The notes beneath the pieces were generated by a model, which had not been told where the DNA came from, did not search any database, and saw nothing but the letters and a program-made list of their open reading frames with translations. Made by a program: the position numbers and the translations under genes. A stretch of DNA of 64,000 nucleotides from Albula goreensis (lineage: Eukaryota > Chordata > Actinopteri > Albuliformes > Albulidae). The stretch is from positions 18,549,075 to 18,613,074 of the forward strand of contig CM040758.1 of assembly GCA_022829145.1 (NCBI GenBank), in the 5' to 3' direction. Positions 55,201 to 64,000 of this stretch are shown piece after piece (position 1 is the first letter of the stretch; each line of letters starts with the position of its first letter).

Positions 55201-55770
55201 AAACAAAACATCACTGCATTTATCTGCGCAGAAAATCTGAGCTCCGCGTGGATTCTTTTCTAAGCAGTCCTCCTCATCATGGAACCCTTCCATCAGCTCA
55301 AATCCTTTGCCAGTCTGCTGTGTTTCTCACACAGTGGTCATTCTTACCCTGTAATCCCACTCTGTGTGAAAGCAGAGGCTGTTCTGTGGCACCACCACAA
55401 AGTACACTATGCCGATTACAAACAGAGCACGACTTTCATTGCCCAGAGCTCTTATTCATGAAGCGTCTCAGGGGAGTGCTGATCCAGGATCAGTTAAGCC
55501 TTTTGGCTAATAATTGATAAGGTCAGAATATTGACTGGGGAAATCCGATCCCAGATCAGGACTGCTACTCAGAGACGCTTTATGAATATGGACCCCGGTT
55601 CCCACTCCATCTCAGCTTTCCTGACGGATCCAGGTTCTTACCTCTGTGGAACGGCTATGCGTCCCATGGTCCTGCGAGAAGGCTTTGGGGAGCAGAGTCA
55701 GGAGCAGAGCCACCAGCAGTGCCCCCTTCTTGGGGGCGAGGGAGAGCCGTCCCTGTATCCAAGGAGCCAT
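40262..55770 (-). CDS. thsd4: thrombospondin type-1 domain protein 4 (ADAMTSL6), short form, 12 coding exons
   Basis: Secreted, non-catalytic ADAMTS-like matrix protein; the mammalian protein binds fibrillin-1 and promotes microfibril assembly. Exons in transcript order: 55770-55642, 49639-49450, 49116-48941, 48130-48037, 47104-46898, 44760-44631, 44172-43965, 43412-43239, 41905-41732, 41367-41188, 40869-40725, 40401-40262. They sum to 1947 nt, 648 aa, in phase throughout. Exon 1 encodes a basic N-region and a hydrophobic signal peptide (ALLVALLLTLLPKA). Next come a Cys-rich end (DICGVCEGDG) and spacer (NGNWAIDRPG, YRRPNEI), six thrombospondin type 1 repeats (CSATCG, CSKTCG, CSVPCG, CSAECG, CSAECG, CSRSCE) and a C-terminal PLAC domain (YYNCNVVVQARLC). 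There is no protease domain. The size fits the short beta isoform I recall in mammals. Exon 5 has an alternative in-frame acceptor near 47056. The link from exon 1 to exon 2 rests on phase and signal-peptide content. Confidence 0.92.
41062..41125. repeat. 64-bp near-identical direct repeat, copy 1
   Basis: In the thsd4 intron between exons 41367-41188 and 40869-40725. It matches 43503-43566 at 63 of 64 positions (one A/T difference); flanking bases do not match. Confidence 0.95.
41893..42022. repeat. 55-bp tandem repeat spanning a thsd4 splice acceptor
   Basis: Units start at 41893, 41948 and 42003, exactly 55 bases apart. The first unit contains the first 13 bases of exon 41905-41732 and the adjoining intron. 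The second and third repeat that junction with increasing divergence. On the transcript strand each unit keeps CAG followed by TGCTC, the real acceptor context. Confidence 0.95.
42650..43200. repeat. degenerate short-period minisatellite in a thsd4 intron
   Basis: Over about 550 bases the + strand keeps returning to variants of actaaccacaacatcagaac with spacing of roughly 25-30 bases. The strand is strongly A/C-biased. Units are too diverged to define exact boundaries by eye. Confidence 0.75.
43503..43566. repeat. 64-bp near-identical direct repeat, copy 2
   Basis: Second copy of the 41062-41125 segment, in the intron between thsd4 exons 44172-43965 and 43412-43239, 2.4 kb from copy 1. Confidence 0.95.
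43745..43840 (-). repeat. tRNA-derived SINE remnant
   Basis: On the - strand, TAGTGTAATGG (43831-43821) is a full match to the RNA polymerase III A-box consensus. A B-box-like GGTTCTGTTCG follows at 43786-43776, at tRNA-like spacing. The following ggatcactgcc resembles the start of the tRNA-unrelated body of common fish SINEs. It is truncated and lies in a thsd4 intron in the transcript orientation. Confidence 0.6.
44173..46897 (-). other. thsd4 introns around exon 44760-44631
   Basis: AT-rich intron DNA with T-runs at 44416-44428 and 44540-44556. No further coding exon or known repeat was recognised. Confidence 0.7.
49640..55641 (-). other. thsd4 intron 1 (short form)
   Basis: A 6 kb intron. 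It begins on the exon 2 side with an interrupted (CA)n run (49647-49668 on +). It also holds (TA)n(TG)n (54048-54075), (CA)n (54480-54506) and an inverted-repeat element (55452-55589). I searched by eye for the Cys-rich and first TSR exons of the long THSD4 form and found none. Confidence 0.65.
55452..55589. mobile_element. MITE-like element with ~45-bp terminal inverted repeats
   Basis: The left arm (attcatgaagcgtctc, then gtgctgatcc) and the reverse complement of the right arm (attcataaagcgtctc, then tcctgatctg) match over about 45 bases with a few differences, around an AT-rich centre. The element is 138 bp with no ORF. I recall very similar sequence (TTCATAAAGCGTCTCAGAGT type) dispersed in several teleost genomes. 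It lies 53 bases inside thsd4 intron 1 from the exon 1 donor. Confidence 0.8.
55642..55770 (-). CDS. thsd4: thsd4 first coding exon (signal peptide)
   Basis: 43 codons from ATG (55770-55768) to a strong donor (gag|gtaaga, 55641-55640), phase 0. The peptide starts MAPWIQ, then has a Leu/Ala-rich core ending near Ala30-Ser32, typical of a cleavable signal peptide. It joins in phase to GAG at 49639. I could not match these residues directly to a known THSD4 N-terminus, so the assignment is inference from strand, phase, position and secretion signal. Confidence 0.7.
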
Positions 55771-55935
55771 GGACAGAGAGAGAGGGAAAGGGAGAGGGAG
55801 AGAGAGAGGGAGAGAAAGAGACAGAGAGCTGTAACAGGATCCCTCTATGCACACGCGTGTGTGCGTGCGCCTGTGTGTGTATGTGTGTGTATGAGAGGGG
55901 AAGCTCTCCTCCTCTTTAAGGGATTTATCCAACTG
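55771..55935 (-). promoter_or_regulatory. thsd4: thsd4 short-form 5' flank with (CT)n and CA/GT repeats
   Basis: On the transcript strand the ATG is directly preceded by about 60 bases of CT-rich repeat (+ 55772-55830) and, further upstream, a CA-type repeat (55850-55892). A TATA-like ggataaat lies near 55930-55923, some 155 bases before the ATG. This looks like an alternative promoter and 5' UTR, but no start site can be fixed from sequence alone. Confidence 0.35.
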
Positions 55936-58900
55936 GATTGTGAGTGTTTCTGCGGTCCTCACTCCTCTTAGCCTCCCCTCCCACTCTGAGGTCTTACTGG
56001 CACCCCATCCACCCCCTCCTCCTCCTCCTCCTCACTCACCCCTTCTCTGTCTGGGTAACTCTCTCTCTCTCCCATTCTCCTTTGCCCTCCCTTTAATTTC
56101 TCTTTCTTTGTCCCCCTTTTTTTCCTCATTCTCTCCATCACTGTTTCTATTTGTGGTTCTCTTCTCTGTGATGATGTTGTTTCAATTATTTCAATTTACA
56201 TATCTGTTCCCCACACTTGCCGGACAGCGGTATTGCCAAATATGTGGAAAAAGACAAACAACTGAGGAATACAATACAAGCAATGTACCATTATTACATT
56301 ATTGCAAGTACCATGAATGTAAGAGACAGTAATGAATGATGTCATAACAGACATGCTCTCAGACATCACTCCTGCTGTCTCTCTGTTCCAGTCTCTTTTG
56401 ATTAGGCAGGTTTTTGGTTGAAGGTGCTACACTGCCCAGCAGTGAAGGTGGGGATAAAGGAGTGAACTTAGGGGTGGGGTGGGGGGTTTTGGGGGGGCAC
56501 ACGGATGCACCCTGTCGCTCCAGCTCCGCCACGCCAGCAACAACCTCCAAAATCAACCTCCTCCCCTCACGAGCCCTGCTGAGACACAGACAGACAGAGG
56601 GAGACATGAAAGCCCAACAAAAACAGAGATGCGGAGCAGTTGCATTCAAAATTCATTTTCACTTCCTCTCCAACATCCTTTTATTCCCCAAATCTATTGT
56701 TCTCTTCTGCTCCAGCCATTCAAGCCAATGATCAAGTCACCATTTGCCTTTCTCATGTCTAATTCATAATCATTTTGGCTGTATAAAAGAGGAAGCAATG
56801 CCCAGGGTCTCCCACTTAGATTCTTAAGAGGTGACTTTATTTGGGTCTCTTAATGGTCATAGTGTTGCGGTACCTGGTATAGACTCTACTCCTTCATTGC
56901 ATTTGAAAAACCAATTCATTTCATTTCATTTCAATGGTGCATTGCACCCTACCATCAAATTATGCATAAAGTACCTTATCCTCTTTCTATCTGCCTGTAA
57001 AGTATATAGTTCACACACTGGTCCACCTGCCCAAGTCTGACGAAAGTCATTAAACCACAATGATGGTGGTAAAGGCAGGCTGTGGCAATTAAGACAAGGG
57101 TGTATAATTGTGGGTAATTTTTAGCTTGGAACGCGCCATGTGCTCCGAGGCATTCGCAAGGGGTCCAGCTGTTCCCCCAGGCACCTGGGAACACCTGGGA
57201 GCCGAAGAGCACCGTGTGAACAAACAAGGGACAGCTGCACTCACCAAGCCCTTGCAGCCTTTTGAGTTACACCTTCATACAGGGGTGTCAGACTCCATAG
57301 TGTCTGCTGACTTCTGCTGTGTCTCAGCACTCAAATTGTTCATTTTGATCCCTGGCTGGCTAGAGAGTCCACAAGGTCTAAATTGACTGGTGATTGAATG
57401 GAGGCCTCAAAAATGGAGCCACAGCCTGCCAGGACTTGAGCTTGACACCTCTGCTTAGGTAGACAAATCACAACCCTGACCAGACCCCACCCCACATCTC
57501 ATAGGCAGGTTCATCTGGGCTGGGGGGTGGGGAGGGTGGGGGCAGGGCTGTAAACTGTGCTCTGAGCCCAGGGGGCTAACACCAGTATTACAGGCTTGCA
57601 CAGCAGAGATGTGGCCTGGGACATCTGCAGTGTGACACCACTCAGGCCTGACCCCGCCATCACTGATCTGTTTAAAGAGCTACTCCGGGGCGGCCTGCAC
57701 CACCTACCGCCAATGGGCTGGCACTCTCTCTTCAACCGCCACACAATCCCATCATTCCTCATAGTACCTATTCCAGCTATTCTCCACTACAGTCCATAAC
57801 TGGTTTTTACAGATCTGCTGAGATGTCGAGGTGTATTTACAAATTTATGTAATCTCCATCCAAAATGTTCCATCCAAAGATATATTCATTAAAATTGTGA
57901 TCAACGCTCCAGAGACATTCATTTGTTGGGATATAAACATGCTGTATGTAAAACCATTGTTCACAGTCCTCAAATAGTTGGAAGCAGTGTTAGTGGGAAG
58001 CTTTACAGACATAAATAAATGAAAATATCTAAACACATATGGCGACTTTTTTTTTCTTCCCCGAGTGTTTTACTTTTGGGCAGATTCCTATCTGAGAACT
58101 GTAAACATAATGTAATGCAACACTTCAGGATTTTTCAAAAATGATTTTTTCCCTCACTAGACAGAGAGGGAGCACATCAAAAACAAAAAGGAGAGAGCAC
58201 TTAAACCTTCCCGCTCGGTCGCCTTCTCTGAAACAGTGTGTGTGTACATATGGGAGATGCTTATGACTGTCTGTGGTATCCACTACAGCATCCGAATAGA
58301 ATCTTTGTACTTTCATTCTCACTCTATTTCAAGATTTTCCTTAAAAATATTTGAACAAGTTATTTATGTTATATTGCTATGATTTTCCCCACACAAAAGG
58401 TTTTTAATCCTTCAATTCATAAAATAAGACAAAACAGTTACCTAGTTAGTTGGTTTAGGAAAAAAAGGGAGAAACAGCAGAACCAGTGTATTTTCAGGAT
58501 AAAGAAGTGGGGAAAATGTATCAGTATTCTTATAATAGACAATATCATGTTGGGAGCTATGTGTTGAATGATTGGTCATCCATAATGACCCCCCCCCATT
58601 ATCCAGGCCATCAGAGCACACTGGGTGAACAGATGGTGAATAACAGGTCTATTCACCAGGCACTTTTCCATTACATCTGGATGGCAGCCAGCTAGTTCCA
58701 CTGATCCACTTAGTGCACTCTCACTGTGATTGCACTTGCTTTACTCACAGCACACACCCACATTAGAGTGTGAAAGAATGTCATGGCAACCAGGCGCATC
58801 CCACAGTCCCACGTCGTCTTATGACACTGGGACACTTATGGCCCTCAGTTTCATTTGCAGAGTGGATCCATGGAACAGCTTAAAAGTCCTTTGGGACATT

Positions 58901-60398
58901 TGGATGGGCCAGCTGCGACATAGTGGAACGGTTTCTGCTCCATCATCTCCTGGGAGATGACAAATGACCAAATCTCCCATCAAAAGCTGTCCGCCGTTAT
59001 CGAGAAAGTCTAAGTGCTGCGTCAAGTCCCACTGCATGGCTGAAACTCTACACTGAAGCACCAGGTTAGACTGAATTTCACAACCATGTAAGACCCTCAA
59101 CATCAGGTCCATCAACAGTGGTAGTTCTGATGAGGGATCGGTATTCCCATTCAGTTCAGCCATCGGGGATATCTGCGCTGAGGGCCCCCCTCTGACAAGC
59201 AGAACTAACACGGCTGTGGGGTTTGTTTGTTTATATGCTGACACTGAAATGAAGTGACAGTTGGCATCTCCTCTTAGTTGGCATTTGGTACAATTGTGGT
59301 TATACTGGATCAGAGAAACAGACATTTGAGAGATTGTAAGAAATCAAATGCATACAAATACGATAAATCCAACTACACAGCTCCAAAGACAGTAAATGGA
59401 CTGATTGCTTTTGATGAAAGTTTTGGAGACGATGGAACCCATGAAAATGGGTAAAACTGGAACCACTTGGTAGCACAAAATAAAAGATGAAGCAAATGAT
59501 TCATAAGGAGTTTGCTTTGGCTTCCCAGCATTGTAAGGCCAAGATAGCAGATAAATTCTGAGACTGATCAACATGGTCAGCTCTGACAAAGGAGATTAGG
59601 AATCGGACAGTGCAGCTGTTTACAATTTCAAGGGGTTGGCCTGGCCTCCTCCACAGCAACAAGAACATGAAATAAAAGAGGCACTGTTAACTCTTACAGA
59701 GTGTACCATACTGCCCACCACCTGCTACTATGCTACTAGCATGACCTGATGGGGTTTTATCTCCAAGTCATATAGTTGTTCAATATCAAGCATCAGAATG
59801 CCTCATATAAAATTATTTTATGAACACAATTTTCATTTTTTTCAGTTGAGCAGTGGCAGATGTCACAAATTCCTGCTCATTTGTGACATTTACATGTTAA
59901 AATACTGTAATAAAGGGCTGTAAGCATATGTGTTTCTGAACTGCTCCTACTGAAAGAAAGTATGCTTTAGTGATTTAGTGCTTTGGTATAGTTTCAGAGA
60001 ACTGCAGTGTCTGACATTTTCCTACTTTAATGTAGTCTTGATGGCGAGTTTATGTATTTAATCCTTGCACGAGACAGTGGGAGTGACCAACCGCGAACAT
60101 AAAGTCAGAGTGCAAAATTAGCTGTCCCGGTAAGAGCGGAACGTTCAGGGTAAATGGTGCGAACATTACCTGATTCAGATGAGTATGAGTAGTGGATTTG
60201 GGCCCACGGTGCGGAAGCGCAGCAGGGAGTCTCGGGAACGCTGCACACCTGTGCATTCAGGGCGGATTTTCTTCAGCCATTATTTTTTACTGTTTTACCG
60301 TTTCTACCTACTGCATTGACATAGGCAGACCGAGAAGCTGAGCCCCAGACAGAAGTCATGTGGAGATCGAGAGCGGGAGAGGAAACGCTGAAGAAAGC

Positions 60399-60567
60399 TT
60401 ACCTTGGCAACGTTGTGAGTATATGTCCACACCGTGTCGAAAATATCTGCCCTTCTTCTACACTCATTCTTTACTTCTCTCTCCCTTGAGGTGTGGAATT
60501 TCCCCTTTATGAGGAACCTCTTAAAAATTAATCCACACTCATAACTCCTTTCCAAGAGACCATACAT
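60399..60567 (-). other. possible untranslated first exon ending in a strong donor
   Basis: On the - strand the sequence reads gttgccaag|gtaagc (donor after 60400), a near-consensus 5' splice site, preceded by moderately CpG-containing DNA. It could be the donor of a 5' exon feeding thsd4, but nothing proves transcription. Confidence 0.2.
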
Positions 60568-61279
60568 CGCGTTGCTTTAGGATTAATATTAAAGTTTATT
60601 CCCCGACTGGTGTTTTTTCTGTCACAAGACTGATTGGACATCCTGAGTCACACGCTACGCAGCTGCATTCGTACATTTCCCAGGTAGGCCACAGCAGGTC
60701 CTCTGAGCCCACATTTGCCATGGCCTTGAAATTTTAATAACTAGTGTATTGGACCCTGGAGACAAATACATGAATAAGAATACATTTACAGCTCTAATTG
60801 TTCCGTTTTTCAAACAATAATTTTCATGACAGATGTGGGTGACTGAGCCAAAGGCCTAGAGTATATTAAATTCTTGTTTTTTATTCCTCAATAATTTAAA
60901 AATATAATTTCACATGGATTAGAATAAGAGCTACAACATGCCTGTGTACAACGGTGCCAAAACCAAACGCACGCATTAACCTACAGATCACTGGCAAATT
61001 CTGCTGGAATGTTTCCATCACACTCGTTATTCGACTTAGAAACTGCGAAAGCTTCTGTGGGAAGGTGCAGACCTATTGTAAAGCTTAGGGCTATACAGAT
61101 ACGATTTTAAGACAGCTACACGTCGAAAATAATAACATGATATCCCCACAGAAAGATTTAATTTGGACAGATACAATAAATTCTACCATGAATTCCACTG
61201 CGTCCAAAAGCAGTTAGTCTACATTTATCACAATAATGAATCGTTTCTCTTTTCCTTAATGTCTTCCTGCACCTGTTGA

Positions 61280-61560
61280 AGTACTAAGATTTTCGGCTCA
61301 AGCTCGGCGTTTCGAGATGTTTTACCGGGTCCAAGGAGGATTCGGCAAAGATCACCCGCCAACTCCGCAACAGCCTCTCTGTCTGCGACACGGGTTTAAG
61401 GGTGCAGCTAGGACGCCGGACCCCGACAGCGGATTCACGGATCACAGTCAGGGGGTTAATACGAATCAAACAAGGAGCTTATGGAATCTGCACGGAATGG
61501 CAAGAATTTCACTGGCCACGATACCATTCGCAGTGGAATGCGTGTCTCACTAGTGACTAC
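61280..61560. promoter_or_regulatory. CpG-rich patch, possible promoter
   Basis: CpG dinucleotides cluster here (for example gttttaccgggtcc, gacgccggaccccgacagcgg) against AT-rich surroundings. Open frames on both strands are short and resemble nothing I know. It may be an upstream promoter or first exon, for example of the long thsd4 form. Confidence 0.3.
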
Positions 61561-64000
61561 TCGTAACACGTTAGAATATAGGCTATCCAATGAGATGACT
61601 GGCAACACTGTGTGCACGATAAATAAACCGTCCAATAAATACTTTTTAAGTGCCACGATCCCTTTTCCTGACGAAACAAGGATTTTCCGGGGATCTAGCT
61701 GCATAGTACAGTTCTTGGGTATGTACTTGTAAACGCATAGTGAGATTAGGATGCACTCGCTGGGAGACATGCAGAGAGGCCCCTTGGGTTAGTTTATAGT
61801 ATTGTTAATGAGAAATACTGCCATGCAAGAGCTGGGTGAAAGGGCAAGAGTAGCACACATGAAAGAGATGCAGAGAAACGAACTGAAGTTGGGTGTTGTC
61901 AGTATTAGTTATCAGTCCACATTTATCTGTAGTCACGCCTTTTCCATCATTTATCGTTAATAAGGCAAAATCAGCCAATCAGACTTTAAAATGTTCTGTG
62001 CACATCACTATTACACTCTGTTTAAGCACTAAATTCCTATCAAAGCTTTGAAAAACACTCAGCGGACTCTGTGAGAAAAAAGCCGTGTGAACAAACAGTG
62101 CTTAAAGGTACGCTTTGAATGAGTGTGAGAAGCAGAAGAGGGTGTTGCATTATTTCATTAATTGGTGGTCAGCAGAGAAATGAGAGGAAGCCTTTGTCCT
62201 CCTGTGGTCTTGTTAGGTAAGCCACTGCAATCAGAGCAGACCTGGCAGGGAGGAAATAGAGCCGCCAGACTGTTATCCTACAAGCTGTTAAAAGAAGGCA
62301 GGAGAGCCCAGTCAGGCTCCATTGGAGCAATCAAGAGCGGGAAAGCCAACAGCAAGTGCTAAAATAAGGGCGCTGTACCAAACGGTACAGTCAGTGCGTG
62401 CAGGCACGCATCCTCGCACATGCACACACTCGCATAGTACAGGAAAGAGACGAAATAATGTAAAACTAAACAATATATGAATATTTATGAACTCATAAGG
62501 AGCTGGGCCGACCTTTGTTTTAAAAACAGCTTCAGTCTTGGAATGCTATTATACAAGTTTTGAATGGTTTATAGTAGGATGTTGGACCATTTTTTAAAGA
62601 AGGAGAACCTTTAGTTCTTTAAGAGATAAAGGAGATGGAAACTTCACACTCTACATTTCAGAAATCCCATAAATATTGAATGCTCCTAAGATCTGAGGTT
62701 GGGGGAGGTCATAGAAGGTGCTTCACTTCACTCTGGTGTTCATGAAAACACTTTTGAATTTGTTTAATGATATGTATGGAAGCAATATTCTTTTGGAATA
62801 TAGGAATATGTTTGCCGGGTGTACCTGGTCACCCACAATGGCTTTTTTTTGCTTGGCTGCAGTTCTACCATGCATGAGTGTTAATTATACCCAATGACTT
62901 CAGTGAGATGGCTGTCCATAACACATAAATGATCCGTTAACACTTAACTGGGAACAGGAAAGTTGGTTGAGCTTGTTCTTTGTCTTTCTTCAAACATTAA
63001 CCAATCCTTTCATGGCTCAGAAGTCAGATTTTGTGCTAATTTCTGTAATTTAGTGATTTTCCATTGCCACCAATGTCCTGGGCTAAGAAATAATCAAATG
63101 AAATTTGAATTTGCCAAGACATCAAAGGCATTCAAAAGACCTTAAAGGCAATCATGAGAGGGCATCACATGAGTGAGACACACCCCTACTGGATGACCGA
63201 ACAAACTCTTTGTTTGATCCCAGGGGTGGCATCGCTGTTGGTAGTGGGGCATATACATGTGAGATTTGTGTGGCTAGCATGTGACCTCAGCTCACAACAC
63301 ACAGCACACCACATCCTACACATTCTCCTTTCGGAATATTGTTGTGTACTTTGACTTGATCATTTGTCAAAGTTCAGTCTGACAACTCAGGTATCCATTA
63401 GTCTATCGTTACCTGTTAAAGCAGCCTGTGGTGTTTTTTCTGTCTGTATACAGTAGCACGGTTACTCCAAAAACAGTGTCCACCTGCCTGCCAAAAACTG
63501 TGCCAACCCTCCCTCTTGCTTTGACCACTGAGTGTCAGCCTGCATCTGTTTCAAACTGGGACACCGCCTCTGCATGCTTACGGGTCCTCATCCCTCTCTT
63601 TGTGTCCCAGCACATGCCCTGATCTTCCCAACCAGTTATGATAAAAAACCTCCTAAACAGTCCTGGCCTCCCTTCTCCTCCCCTCTACTACAACTAAAAC
63701 AATCACTACATAGATATGGATGTTATTATAAAGTACCTTCCAGTGCAATCTGTCTCTGTCGAGCCGTTTCGTAAACTTGGCCGGTTTCACATGTAAAACG
63801 CAAACTGGGAAGGCATTCAGGCCATGTGCTGACAGCATGTGGGCCCGGTTACGTGCAGATCGGGATATGAATAACCTCACTGGCTTCTAACTCTGATGTG
63901 GTATAACCCATATTTGTGGATATGCTTTGCTTACATTCTAATAGTCAGTTATTATTACTGATCAATCGCATACAATAAGGTGGGTGCATGAAATGATAAA

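Larger units (their letters stand above)
55936..64000. other. 8 kb right flank without a convincing gene
   Basis: It includes a (CCT)n stretch near 56015-56035, mostly AT-rich unique DNA, an unassigned 168-codon open frame on the - strand (58819-59325) and a CpG-richer patch (about 61280-61560). It could be an upstream intron and promoter of the long thsd4 transcript, whose N-terminal exons are not in view, or intergenic DNA. Confidence 0.6.

Noticed and set aside
56359..56649. - strand frame (with AGVAELERQG) as a coding exon
   Set aside because: An acceptor-like tctcagcag exists but there is no clear donor, no known similarity, and the C-terminal part is low-complexity Pro/Thr/Ser.
61284..61553. 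Open frames on both strands in the CpG patch as a gene
   Set aside because: Short, mutually overlapping, no recognisable domain and no good splice structure; better explained by CpG-rich regulatory DNA lacking stops.

Overview
The window is vertebrate nuclear DNA, most likely from a teleost fish. It holds four intron-rich protein genes with short exons and GT-AG splice sites, AT-rich introns full of microsatellites, tRNA-derived SINE remnants, and a short inverted-repeat element of a type I recall from fish genomes. I cannot name the species.

Layout, left to right: (1) uba6 on the + strand, 32 coding exons from 187 to 11539. It encodes a ubiquitin/FAT10-activating E1 enzyme, and the exon chain closes in frame at 1027 aa. 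(2) An intergenic stretch, then stap1 on the - strand, nine coding exons from 19831 down to 15274. It encodes a PH plus SH2 signalling adaptor of 323 aa, tail to tail with uba6. (3) A 1.5 kb divergent intergenic region ending in a CpG-rich, GC-box promoter. (4) ptpn9 on the + strand, 13 coding exons from 21349 to 37538. It encodes a CRAL-TRIO plus tyrosine phosphatase protein of 744 aa, with a long acidic insert between the two domains. (5) thsd4 (ADAMTSL6) on the - strand, 12 coding exons from 55770 down to 40262. It encodes a secreted short (beta-like) form of 648 aa: signal peptide, ADAMTS-type Cys-rich/spacer region, six thrombospondin type 1 repeats and a PLAC domain. (6) From 55.8 to 64 kb I found no convincing coding gene; it is probably 5' flank or upstream intron of thsd4, with a CpG-rich patch near 61.3 kb.

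The genes do not form an operon or pathway. As I recall human gene order, UBA6 and STAP1 are neighbours on 4q13 while PTPN9 and THSD4 lie on 15q23-q24, so the 19.8-21.3 kb gap may be a rearrangement boundary. I found no undescribed molecular system. The most unusual structure is that two unrelated genes (ptpn9 exon 2 and a thsd4 TSR exon) each have a 53-55 bp tandem repeat whose unit spans the 3' splice site, so a row of copied splice acceptors precedes the real one. Several other splice sites lie beside long GT/CA repeats.
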